A stretch of DNA of 64,000 nt, from the NCBI GenBank assembly GCA_036898135.1, contig CM072516.1:24775244-24839243 (forward strand), in the 5' to 3' direction. This document shows, piece after piece, positions 1-11,811 of this stretch. A program made the position numbers and the translations under genes. The notes beneath the pieces are model-generated. The model worked only from the letters and a program-made list of their open reading frames with translations, was not told where the DNA came from and did not search any database. The stretch is from Oncomelania hupensis (Eukaryota > Mollusca > Gastropoda > Littorinimorpha > Pomatiopsidae). The first letter of the stretch is position 1; each line of letters opens with the position of its first letter.

Positions 1-3000
1 GGATGGAACCTCATACAGATTCTGGGCGGTCCCCATTAATTCTCATCGAAAATGCAGTACAGGAAAATCACCCTGGCGATGATGCGGTGTACGACAGTCA
101 GTTGGATGGACAGGCAGACATATTAATTTTATGTCTTATTGCTGTAGGACTACTGTACATGCATGGTCAAATAAATATTATTACAAGATGACGGAGTGAA
201 CATATATCGAGGAACTGGAGCCGATATTGCACAGTTGTTGTTGTTTTTTCATTTTTTAGTATATAATCGTGATGTTGGGTGTTATTTCCTGACTGTAATA
301 GACCGGTAGCTGCTATCGGGCTGCGTTGGAATGCCACTAGCCGTAATCCGAGTGCCAGAGGCTATTGAGTCGTACACCTACAGACAGCTTATGCTTGATA
401 TAAAACTGGCCTGCCCAACACGACTTTAGGTGGTGTACGTAATTGTTTGGCAACTGTCCTGACTGTGTTGCATTTCCTACAACTGGCTAAAACGTCACTT
501 TCATAATTATATTTTGTGTGTGGTGGTAACTACTCACATGCATGTGAGGTTTTATTGATATGTTTCCCCATTTAATCTTTTTTTAGGGTTAGTCTACAGT
601 ACGTAATTAAGGTGATTGCTGCAAAATGACGTGATTTCCGAAGTCCTGCAACATAATCTATATCCTTGAAGTCCTATGAAGTTGTTGATTTGTCTAGATA
701 TGTTTCAGTTACTGGCAGGTAATTTTCAGTTTAAACATGGGTTTGAGTGCATAAAGATGGGCGTTGGAACCTGGGGACGGGGTTTTGGCATTTGCGGACG
801 GGTAAATGGGAATACTACCCTATTTAGACGTTTTTCGATCTAGTTATGTAGGTAAAGCAACACAGGAGTTGACACTGCACCTAGGACTAACAGAGACACC
901 ATAATTCAATAGCACCGAGTTTTATTTCCCACATGCACTAGCTTAGAGATTGCCACATGCGGCGGGATCAACGTGAAGAGAGTAGACCCTACAGGACGCC
1001 CGCCTCCTCTCTCTTCCCCCTCTACCATCACCCCCATTCTCATATTTTCTTTCTTTAGAAACTCTTTTATTTAGGCCAACAGTAGTAGACCCTGTGACAT
1101 TTAAAGGGATGCTATTTTCGGCACACACACGTTTGTACGCGCGCATCGTCGCTTCGTGAAACATTGGCACACAGCCCATTCATTGCATGATGTGTGGAAA
1201 GAAATGATGCAGTGTTTTGGGACTCGTTTGCTGTCTACCATGATATTTCTGCAAATTTATATTAAGGCGTTAACCGATTTTCATTCGTTTTTTTTCTGTG
1301 AATTTAGAAGATTGTTTAAAACTCGAATGACTCATATAGTCCACAGCTAAGTACCTCACCAAATTATACCAATGATCATTATGCTGTAGGGTAGATTTTA
1401 TCAAATATAAGTTGAATGGTCATTGTGCGATTGACGATGACCGATGTTCTTGTAATGGCCTGTCTTAACTGAAAGGTTCGTGGAGGCTCATGAACCTTTT
1501 TTTTTCCGAGGTTCTCCGGTCCCGAAGCTAGGTTTCTGAACCTTTCTTTTTTGTTCAAAATCGCTAACAATTTTGACTTAACATGATTATTTCAATTTTC
1601 AATTTTACATCTGCAAGCTCTTTCTCGATAGGTCTCCGACTTAAAATGCCATTCGGACTTCCGTATCTTCACTCATTTGGCTACAATATAGCGTTGCTGC
1701 AGATATCAGTAAAGAAAAATGAGATTATTCTGATCTAGTAAGGTTACATTACGTCTTCCTGCACGAAAGTCGATAATAAAAAAGTTTCTGCAATCTCTGG
1801 AAACTAGAATTATATTACCTAGCAAGTTAGGTGTGGCTTTTCATTCTCATTATTTATAGAACTGCCAAACATTTCATTTCTGTCAATTACTAGTATTAAC
1901 AGGCGTGTTCATTAGTCTAATTACATATACGTCTAACATACATACGTAAAACGCCTAACTAATTAGCCTGTAGCCCCAAAGACTACACACACATGCGGTC
2001 CCTGATACGTCCTCCCTCCCTCCCGCCCGCCCTCCCCTCTTTCTTCAAACATCCCTTCTCACTCACTCACAAACACTCCTCTGTTCAAATAATGTGTACA
2101 TGTACAATTTCAACTGTAATGTAAAAATAGATGTTCAAGGTTTCATACAAAACAGTAGGCCTAATATTTGTAAAGAGAGAAATAACAATGGGAGGACTGC
2201 CACACGTTTTTAAAAGACTGGCACCAAGAACACATGCAGCCGAGTTATTACATAAATACAGCCAATGATTGTCAACACCCCTTACCTTTAGACACTGATA
2301 GACTTGCTGGAATTCCTGATTCGTGAGGCCTTATACGTAGAAAGTAAAGCTGATCCCATGGGTAGGCCTACTGGCAGGTTACAGCGAATACACCCCCAAC
2401 AAACTCCCCACTGTTCTGCTGTTGCTTAACACGCATATGCCCACGAAACCCGCTCACATAGATCGCCTGGATATACGCACATTCTGGTGCACGTGTTGAT
2501 GTGCAATAAGAAGACAAGTATAATACTTAAGCCTATGAGGAATAATAGGCCTAAGGAAGCGGCGGACTTTTTGGTGGCACTGCCGGAGTAGATATATATG
2601 GTCTATATTGCACAAATGACACTGTAAATAGTATCACTAAGCACAAAAGGACGAAAACAACAAACTAAATCTCTACCACAGCATCGACAGTTACATTCTA
2701 CATCACAGTCTGTTCGTGTCACGTTTTAACATAGTACTACAGACCAGCAGAGACGGGTAAATACCACTGAAAGCCGGCGGAAGTGAAGAATGTCAAAGAT
2801 CACGACCTCGATCAACCGGCAAGAGAGCCTATAGTATAACACCTCCCCCACCCCACACACCCCACGCCACACCCCTCCACCTATTATAATGCCCATACGT
2901 CACGGATATCTGCACACCGATACGCTCCATTTAAGCATGCTAACAAACTGCAAATGGTCAATCCATCAATCTTTCATTAAATGTCTGTTCACACATTTAT

Positions 3001-3780
3001 AGGTAATATTAGACAATTAAACCTAAACTTGTAAGGCTGTTAAAAACAAAATTTCAAACAGTCTATAAAAGTCTACCAACAGGAGATTTAGCACTAACTT
3101 TCGCAACTTCTGTAACATTTGGATGCTACAGAACCATGTCTACAGAATGTCCATACCCAGTTATGCTATTTCAATTTACTTCAAATTATTATATGTCTTT
3201 TAAATATGTCTTGCAAATGGAATCGTTTTTTTTTTTTAATGGCATCTTTTGGATCAAGCTTTCCAAACGTGCCAACATTCCTTCTCTTTCACACACTGCA
3301 TGCCGATATTATATTGGTCACTCCAGCGGAAAAATCAGTCAATAAAAAGTGAGGCACGTGTTAAAGTTATAGTGTGTTTGTCCCCTATACGCATTGTGTC
3401 CGGGGACGTTAATCTAACCACTGAACTGAACAGATATAGTCCCAGACACATGGCATAGAGGTGTCGGGACACGTGTTGCTAGACTAGGTAGATCAAATTA
3501 TAGCGGCCTTTCTTAGGTCACAATGACCAGTCGCTATATGAATGATATTAGAGCTTAAAAGAAAACGCGTGTAGACAATAGCATGTACTTGCCTAGTATA
3601 AAACATAACAAGATAGCCTATACATTCATAGATTGTATCTTCATAATCCTTATATTTTATACAAAAATATTGTTCTTCAACTTTTATATTAGCTTCACAA
3701 TTAAATTGTTACATTAATTTTACGGTGTTGAAGAGATCGATATTACAACACGATGAGATAACAGAAAAAAAGGAGATCGG
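1..3780. other. No gene recognised
   Basis: Apart from the MITE C relic near 1.5 kb and a pyrimidine-rich strip (2,008-2,070), nothing is recognised. Open frames are under 80 codons without family motifs or good exon borders. Confidence 0.6.
1448..1565. mobile_element. MITE C, diverged copy
   Basis: CCTGTCTTAACTGAAAGGTT, then GAGGCTCATGAACC, CCGAGGTTCTCCGGTCCCGA and AGGTTTCTGAACC follow the order of the 42-kb copy with more substitutions. Confidence 0.5.
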
Positions 3781-3789
3781 TATGGGATC

Positions 3790-3850
3790 ATAACATTACA
3801 TTACATGGTTATTGCTTTAGGTCCAGCGGACTCTTCCGAGCCAAATCAGA
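3790..3850 (-). mobile_element. Family A retroposon, 3'-end-only copy
   Basis: Only the last ~60 bp of family A plus a (TTACA)n tail (minus-strand sense). It is flanked by the 9-bp duplication TATGGGATC (3,781-3,789; 3,851-3,859). A typical 5'-truncated insertion. Confidence 0.85.
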
Positions 3851-3859
3851 TATGGGATC

Positions 3860-5220
3860 GATCCGCCTCTGGAAGTTATGTTTTCCGAATATTATTTACT
3901 TTCGACTCGTGCAACGTCTAAGGGGTTTTCTCCGGTTTGCTCCCCCAGCAAAATTTAAAAAACAATAGCCTACTAATATTAGATATGGTGGATTTGGGCG
4001 CGCCACAGGCTGCGACTACGCCTTCCCTAGGGGACGCGGCCCAAAATTTCCCAATAAAAAGGGACAATTAATAAAGTGTCCCCAAAAAAAAACAACACCC
4101 TCCCCCCCCCCCCCCCCCCCCTCAAACAAAATATTCTAAACGAAGCAGACTAAAAAAATGTTTTCAACACATGTCCATAGAAGAATGGAACAGGATCTTT
4201 GATTGTTTACCTTGGACCGGACTGAAGCTATTTGAACTTCTAGTCATAAGATGTAACTTTGTATAAAATTACGTAGAATACATGCAGGTGGATCCGGAAA
4301 CTGTAACCGATAACAAGCCTGTAGTTAAATAAAGCGTGCACATAATGATCGTCTGGGGCTCTATGATATACTAAGCCTAATGTATATAATACTATTGTTA
4401 GTGCGGCACGTTACATTTAGTGTTATCGACTGCTCGAACTTTTGGACAATGTCAGGTTCATTGAGAATTAAGTTTGACCATCCTATGTTCATAATGGTCT
4501 TAGTAGTCACTTCAGTAGTGCCAAGCTGTAGGCTACCCGTCTAATGCTCGGGCGAGGCAGATCATACTGTGTAATTGTGCTGGTTAGGCTTTGCTCCCTA
4601 AAGTAGTTCTCGTCAGACTCAGCTACGCGGGCTGAAGACAGATGTACAATTTTGACGAGGTCTGAGCTATCTTTGAATAGTATCATGAAGGTCACACTAA
4701 AACTTGAATAGTAGCCTACAATCTTGCGCTGAAGAAGTCACAGTCTTAGTGTCTGCACAGTAATCATAAATAATTTTTCTTATATTTATACACAGTACCG
4801 GAAACTCATAGACCAAGGCACCCCTGTTATTAGGCTAGCCCGTCACTGAACGAGGTTACTGAAGTAAATGCTGACAGAAAAAAAAAGAACATTCTTGCTG
4901 TAAATGTACCTTTTGCTGTTACTTCATTGCCAGGACTATGTTTCCACTACATTTCTAGACATGTCTTATCTCGGTACTCTGCCTGGCAGTATACAGAAAA
5001 GGTTAAACCACGTGTCGATATTAGCGATCTTCAGAATACTCTTCCCACATCTTCCTAGAATCCATGAACTCTGTGTGGTGAGGTGTTTGGGGTGGCGTGA
5101 TATAGTAGGCTGCACGTCTGTGGTGAGGTGCGTTGGTTGCCAACACCTTTCAAGCATGCATTACGCACACACATGCACACATTATACACGTACACAAACA
5201 TAATTATATTCGCGCGCGCA

Positions 5221-5277
<57 letters not shown>

Positions 5278-5600
5278 ACACACCTTTTCTTGGGGGTTGG
5301 CGACACTTACAGGTATTATTATCAAGTCGAGTCACGTCAACAAATCTTTATTCCCGGATCCCCACAATGGAGAATTCATTCAACACACTGCTTCTCAGCA
5401 AATAAGAAAATAATAAAAGAAAAAAAAATCAACAAATAGCTAAAGTAGGCTAAATACATAAAAATCACTATATAGCTTATTTTGAACTTTCCTCTTAACA
5501 CACCCACACCCACACCCACACACACGCACTCTTCCAGTTCTCTCTTACTACTAACGCATATACACCAAGTTTACAGTTTAATTTCAGACAGGCTGACAGA
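3860..5600. other. No gene recognised; poly-C and CA repeats
   Basis: A C20-type run at 4,101-4,122 and the CA tract are the only clear structures. A small minus-strand open frame (4,507-4,695) has no family match. Confidence 0.6.
5220..5284. repeat. (CA)n microsatellite
   Basis: About 30 CA units preceded by GCGCGCGC. Another lies at 5,500-5,525. Confidence 0.95.
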
Positions 5601-5627
5601 ACAATTCTTTGTTGTTGTTGAGTAGAT

Positions 5628-7330
5628 TTCCATCCCCGGACACCTAAGCTTATAGGGGACGTGAATAAGAAGTCGTGTTGTGATACGAAATCGTGATGAT
5701 AAGGTCGTGAAGAAGCAGTGCGCTCAAGGCGGCAGCGAAGTTGTTGAAGCAGAGGCGCAAAAGGAATGAAGTTAGGTCGTGGTGCTCGAAGAAAGCTCAG
5801 GGAGGTGTGGCGATGGAGCCCTAGAACCTTGCGAGGAGGCCGTATGAAGAAGGGTAGGCAAGCGCGAAGAAACCCTGGCGGTGCAGAGCGCCTGCTGTCC
5901 GGAAATCACTACTCTCTACAACGATTCCCGTTCGTTCGTTTCATAGATTAGAGTCCATGGACACGTTAGCATATATGGGGCGTGAATATGAAGTCTTGTA
6001 GTAATAAGATGAAGTGATGTAATAAGAAGAAGGCGTTTGACCGAGTCTGGCATGCAGCTCTATGGGCAACAATGAAAGTGTACAACATCAGCCCTAAAAT
6101 TATTGAAGTCATCAAAAGCCTGTATGACAAGGCTACCAGTGCAGTCCTCCACAACGGCGCCATCGGGAACTGGTTCAGAACAACAATCGGTGTGCGTCAA
6201 GGATGCCTACTCTCTCCAACACTCTTCAACATCTTCCTAGAGCGCATCATGTCAGATGCTCTTGCAGACCATTAAGGCACAGTCAGCATAGGGGGTAGAG
6301 CAATCTCCAATCTTCGTTTTGCAGATGACATTGATGGATTGGCTGGAGAGGAACAAGAACTTGAACAGCTGGTACAGATGCTTGACACCACCTCCGGAGC
6401 CTATGGAATGGAAATAAGTGCAGAGAAGATCAAAATGATGACCAACAACACCAATGGCATCAACACGGACATCAAAGTCCAAGGCCAATCCCTCAACACA
6501 GTGCATAGCTTCAAATATTTAGGAGCCATTGTATCAGACAATGGGTCCCGACAGGAAGTCCTCTCCAGGATCGCACAAACAACTGCTGCCCTGACAAGGT
6601 TGAAGCCCATTTGGAAAGACAGAACCATCAGTCTACATTCCAAAGTAAGACTGCTGCGCTCCCTTGTCATCTCCATCTTCCTATATGCTTGCGAAGCATG
6701 GACCCTCACAGCAGATCTCCAATGAAGAATACAAAGCATGGAGATGAGGTGCTACAGAAGACCTCTGGGCATTTCCTATACCCAACACATCACCAACGAC
6801 GAAGTCCGACAGACCATCACACAAGCCATTGGACAACACGGTGACCTGCTCACAGTGGTGAAGAAACGGAAACTCCGATGGTATGGCCACGTCACCAGAT
6901 CATCAGGCCTTGCAAAGACTATTCTGCAAGGCACAGTGCAAGGAGGTAGAAGAAGAGGGAGACCGAAAAAGAGGTGGGAGGACAACATTCGAGAATGGAC
7001 TGGTTTGACACTGAGCGAAGCCATCAGGGCTGCTGAGGACAGAGAAATATGGAGTATGCTGGTTAAACGATCATCTGTGGTGCCCCTACGACCTTCGGGT
7101 TACGGGACAGGATAGGATAGGATAGGATGTAATAAGAAGTCTAGATGTGGTAAGTCGCACAGGAGATGAGCGCACAAGGCAGCAATGAAGTGTAGTTGCA
7201 GACGCGCAAAGGTGGGTCGTCTAAAGAACAGACTCAAGAAGATATGGGGATGATCCGTTCTGTGTCTTGGAATCGTAGAAGAGGAGATGTGGCGATGTAG
7301 CCATAGAAACTTGCGAGGAAATCATGTGTA
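5628..7330 (+). repeat. Degenerate ~325-bp tandem duplication, second unit split by LINE copy 1
   Basis: Unit 1 (5,628-5,950) and unit 2 (5,950-6,029 continued at 7,126-7,330) share 'CCATCC/GGACAC..TTA', GG(G/C)GTGAATA(A/T)GAAGTC, GCGCTCAAGGC/GCGCACAAGGC, and GTGGCGATG.AGCC(C/A)TAGAA. Skipping the LINE restores colinearity. Confidence 0.65.
6030..7125 (+). mobile_element. LINE copy 1 (5'-truncated reverse transcriptase, (GGATA)n tail)
   Basis: 3' part of a non-LTR retrotransposon of the endonuclease-RT type. It starts inside the RT domain at KAFDRVW and runs through GVRQGCLLSP and the catalytic FADD motif to the C-terminal 'WYGHVTR' and 'RRRGRPKKRWEDNI' segments. The frame is open from 6,030 to 7,115 except for two nonsense codons: TAA at 6,273-6,275 and TGA at 6,723-6,725, the latter a CGA change. 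The tail is (GGATA)4. A perfect 14-bp target-site duplication, GATGTAATAAGAAG, flanks it (6,016-6,029; 7,126-7,139), so this is a young, complete insertion event. Confidence 0.93.
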
Positions 7331-7704
7331 GAATGCAAACGCCAGCGCTGCCTAGTAGTAGTATAATATGAAAGCAGCCAAAGAGTAAAGCGACCTGCAA
7401 CAGAGCGGCGCGGTACCTCTCGTCGACCCGCCGTCGGCGCTCAGTCAATGCAGCCCACAGGTAGTAGAAAATGAAGTGTGAGGGTTGATGTGGAGTGTCG
7501 TCTCGGGATCTCCCCAGCCCGCCGGAGCAGCGGGAACTCCCAGGTCGTCAAAGCAAACAGCGAGTCCCCAATCGCCAAAGCAACGGCAACCCCCTGAATC
7601 CCATAGCAACAACAGCTGGGGTCTGGACGCCTCCTATTAGCAGGAGTGGGCTAAAGCCTAGTTAACCACCGCCGCAGTGGAAGTAGGCGCAGGTCGACTT
7701 AACT

Positions 7705-8295
7705 TGTCATACAGGTTTACTTCAATAATGTTAGGGCTGATGTTGTACACTCTCATGGTTGCCCACAGAGCTGCATGCCAGACTCGGTCAAATGCTTTCT
7801 AGAAGTCTACAAACACATGATATAGATGTTGTAGGTGCTGTAGGTATTCCTCGCAGATTATTCTGAGGTTGAAAATCTGTTCAGTGGTACTTAGCCCTGC
7901 CTTGAATCCTGCGTGTTCTTCAGCTATGATTTGTTCAACCTGTTGAGTTTTATTTTTAGGATGACCTTGATTGGACGGCTGATGAGGCTGATGGTGCGGC
8001 AATTTTCACACTCCTGAAGGTTAGCCTTTTGGGGAAGAGTGATGACAAGCGACTGGATCCTTGGGGTAGGCCACTCCCCACTCTGCCAGATCTTGTTACA
8101 GATAATGGTGAGGGCGTCAATCATCGCTTCTCCTCCTGCTTGAATCAATTCCGCGGTTATGTTGCCCACTCGCGCTGCCTTCCCCTTCTTTAGCGATTGC
8201 ACTGCTGCCTCAACTTCTTCTCGGAGAATCGGGAGGATTTCAACTTCTTCTCGGAGAATCGGGAGGATTTCATCTTCTTCTCTGTTGGAGACATG
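7705..8295 (-). mobile_element. LINE fragment 2 (upstream RT region)
   Basis: The minus strand translates to RT segments 'EEVE...LKKGKAA', 'ELIQAGGEAMIDALTIICNK', 'HPS/RPIKVILKI' and 'YHVFVDF', ending near LYDK. It lacks the 3' half and the tail. It carries frameshifts, a stop in the KKAFDRVW block, and a 30-bp tandem duplication (8,211-8,270) that repeats ILPILREEVE. It is clearly a dead copy of the same family as LINE copy 1. Confidence 0.85.
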
Positions 8296-8299
8296 CGTT

Positions 8300-9560
8300 A
8301 TATAGGTAAATAATCCCTTATTTAGTAACAATGCCTTAGTTACCTATATTATGATATGTTTACCTAACTTATTTACCGCAAAATATATTATTGAGAACAA
8401 TCTTACATTGTAAACAAAGGATTATTTAGAAAAAATGCTTCTATTGAAAGACTATTTAGCTAAAATTTAGAAAAAATGCTTCTATACATGTAGAAAGATT
8501 ATTTAGCTGAAATTGGTGACAATTAATATTTTCAAAGGAAATTCTGCACAGGATGTGGAAAATGATTTATGTGGGTTGTGGAGTGTTGTTTCGACATCTC
8601 TCAAGTCCGTTGATGACATCTAATGCGTGCATGCATGGCTGGGGAGGTGAGCAGCCCAAGGGACCCGTTGAATCAGTGGATCCTGGCGCCTCCCTAGAGG
8701 CTGCCGTGAGCTGGGTTAGATTGGCCGCCGCAGTGGGGCTTGCGGGTCTGCTGACCTTCGCAATGTTGACTGGGGGTGGGCTTGGGTTGGCCGCCGCAGT
8801 TGGAGGGGGTGGGAGGCCGCGGCAGGAGGAGGGGTGATGCTCAACCCCTCTGCAGATTTTCACCGCGGGAGCTTATGTGCTGCCTAGCAAATAGGCCCCT
8901 CAGAATTTATATAATGCACAGACAATTAAGATCACTTTACATTAATTATAATAGTTTGCGGGTATGAACATAATATATAACAGTATTAAATTACTCAGAT
9001 GATAAGGTAGGGAAGGACGGTTTATGTTTGTATATAGAGAAAGTTATATATAAAAAAAATTCATATCACATGATGCACATGATAACATTCTACCACTACT
9101 AGCAGTCACATCATAGACTTGAAGTTTTCATCATGGAAAGCAATTGTAGTCTTGGCAGAGCATGAGAAGTTAGCAGTAAGGAAATCAGACGCAGCCAGTT
9201 AAGGTCAAAACACAAGACTTAAGCTGTAATACTATAATAATAATTATGACATAACGCAATATTAGTACGTGTAACATTATAATACTACTGACAGTAAAAC
9301 CAATGGTAGCAACACTAATAGATTATACCAGACACGCTTGGGCGCTTTGATGTAGTTTATCATCATTCAGGACAAAGTCATGTTCAAACAGATGCAGAGA
9401 GTTGCCTTCCATTAAACAGATTTACACATTTTCAAAATGAAACACTCATGCATCTACATAATTTGGTAAGTTGAGATACTCTGTATATTGTACTCTATAC
9501 TGCCAAGAAGGCTAGGTCTGATCAAAATTGTTAACATCCTATCCAAACTGGTCAAGTTTG
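8300..9560. other. AT-rich DNA with one GC-rich island
   Basis: 8,640-8,850 is GC-rich, with GGCCGCCGCAGT twice (8,722; 8,789) and a related ACCGCCGCAGTGG at 7,666. The minus strand is open for 98 codons (Pro/Ala-rich). No family identified; exon status open. Confidence 0.45.
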
Positions 9561-9849
9561 CAGTCGACTATTCCCCGTAAGTGCGAGGCGACATTTTAAC
9601 ATTAGATGATCATTTTCATTACATTTGTCAAACATACATTTAACCTATATAAAAGATTTTGCATAATTATAAAATCAATTCTATATCTATATTTAAAAAA
9701 ACAACAATGTTTTATAGCAATACCACACTTTTTATAGTTACAAAGCAACATTTTTATACAGACTACATTTTACGATATAGAAGAGAACTCGCACTCGATC
9801 ATCACGTCGCGTATAAATATTATCCAGAAAAACTATTGCATCTGTAAAC

Positions 9850-11272
9850 GCTTTCCTATCCTATCCTATCCCGTAACTCAAAGGTCGTTGGAGCACCACA
9901 GATGATCGTTTAACTATTGTACTCCATCTTTGTATGTTCCCAGCAACCCTCATGGCATCGTTCAGTGTCATACCAGTCCATTCTCGAATGTTGTCTTCCC
10001 ACCTCTTTTTCTGTCTTCCTCTTCTTCTGACTCCTTGCACTGTGCCCTGCAGGGTGGTTTTTACAAGGCCTGATGCTCTGGTGACGTGGCCATACCATCG
10101 GAGCTTCCGTTTCTTCACCACTGTGTGATGGTCTGTTGGACTTCGTTGTTAGTGATGTGCTGGGTATAGGAAATGCCCAGAAGTCTTCTGTAGCACATAA
10201 TCTCCATACTTTGTATTCTTCGTTGTAGATCTGCTGGGAGGGTCCATGTTTCACAAGCGTATGGGAATATGGAGATGATAAGGGAGCGCAGCAGCCTTAC
10301 CTTAGAATGTAGACTGATGGTCCTGACTTTCCAAATGGGCTTCAACCTTGTCAGGGCAGCAGTTGTTTGTGCGATCCTGGAGAGGACTTCCTGTCGGGAC
10401 CCATTGTCTGATACAATGGCTCCTAAATATTTGAAGCTATGCACTGTGTTGAGGGATTGGCCTTGGACTTTGATGTCCATGTTGATGCATTTGGTAATTT
10501 TGGTCATCATTTTGGTCTTATCTGCACTTATTTCCATTCCATAGGCTCTAAAAGTGGGGTAAAGCCTCTGTGCCAGCTGTTCAAGTTCTTGTTTCTCTCC
10601 AGCCAATCCATCAATGTCATCGCAAAACGGAGGTTGGAGATTGCTCTACCCCCCCCCCCATACTGTGCCTTCGTGATCTGCAAGGGCATCATACATGATG
10701 CGCTCTCGGAAGATGTCAAAGAGTGTTGGAGAGAGTAGGCATCCTTGACGCACGCCGATTGATGTTCTGAACCAGTTCTAGATGACGCTGTTGTGGAGGA
10801 CTGCACCGGTAGCCTTGTCATACAGGCTTTTAATGACCTCAATAATTTTAAGGCTGAGGTTGTACCCTCTCATGGTTGCCCACAGGGCTGCTTGCCAGAC
10901 TCTGTCAAATGCTTTCTTGAAGTCTACAAACACATGATATAGATGTTGGTGATGCTGTAGGTATTTTTCGCAGATTATTCTGAGGTTAATCTGTTCAGTG
11001 GTACTTCGCTCTGCCCCGAATCCTGCTTGTTCTGCAGCTATGATTTGTTCAGCTTGGGATTTCAACCTGTTGAGTATTATTTTTAGGGGGACCTTGCTGG
11101 GATGGCTGATGATGCGGTAATTTTCACACTCTTGAAGGTTATCCTTTTTGGGAAGAGTGATCGACAAGCGACTATGTCCATGGTGAAGGCCACTCCCCAC
11201 TCTGCCATATCTTGTTGCAAATAATGGTAAGGGCGTCAATCATCGCTTCCCCTCCGGCTTGCAGCAATTCCG
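9850..11272 (-). mobile_element. LINE copy 3 (5'-truncated, inserted in an inverted-repeat arm)
   Basis: A (CCTAT)n tail at 9,855-9,870 is followed on the minus strand by the RT C-terminus and core, up to 'ELLQAGGEAMIDAL' near 11,270. The two longest open frames cover 10,115-10,606 and 10,778-11,239. There is a frameshift in a C-rich run near 10,655. It splits an AT-rich sequence whose two halves match one inverted arm at 13.57-14.07 kb. Confidence 0.9.
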
Positions 11273-11811
11273 TGTTATTTTATCTATAAACTCTGCATTT
11301 TGTCTATAAACACTTTATTTTATCTATAAACACTACATTTTATACGTAAACAATTCATTTTATAATAGCAGCAATCTAATAATTTAATTTTATCTAGAAA
11401 CGCTTTTTTATATTATCAACGAGCTTACATATCTATAAAATACATTTTATAATTTGTATACAAAGCATTTAACCTTTAGAATGCATTCGTAGCAATTATT
11501 TTACAACCAGCGGCTTAGATTAATTTTATATTAGCTTTCGCATTGCTAACAACTCCGTGGTCCTAGGGAAGCAACTCGATCGTGACGTTGACTAATTTGT
11601 AAACTTCAAAGCGATCCAAATTGGGTTCTGACATTCTCGTCCTTCACCTAATTAGCACCTACCAAGATGGCAAAGGTAATTTACAGTCAATGTGCCAATA
11701 AATTTTATTTTTAAAAGACTTGACATATATACTGTATTGCCTTTATCATAGCAAACTCATAGCATTTACTTTTGGGTCGCTTAGAACGTTACAAAATAAA
11801 AATAATCTATC

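Noticed and set aside
4507..4695. Minus-strand open frame with LPRPSIRR as a possible last exon
   Set aside because: A CTTCAG acceptor is present but in the wrong phase for the last recognised exon, and it is 26 kb away.
8567..8863. Minus-strand Pro/Ala-rich open frame as a further tail exon
   Set aside because: An AAG|GTCAGC donor exists, but the acceptor tract is weak, there are internal repeats, and no link in phase to the known exons can be shown.
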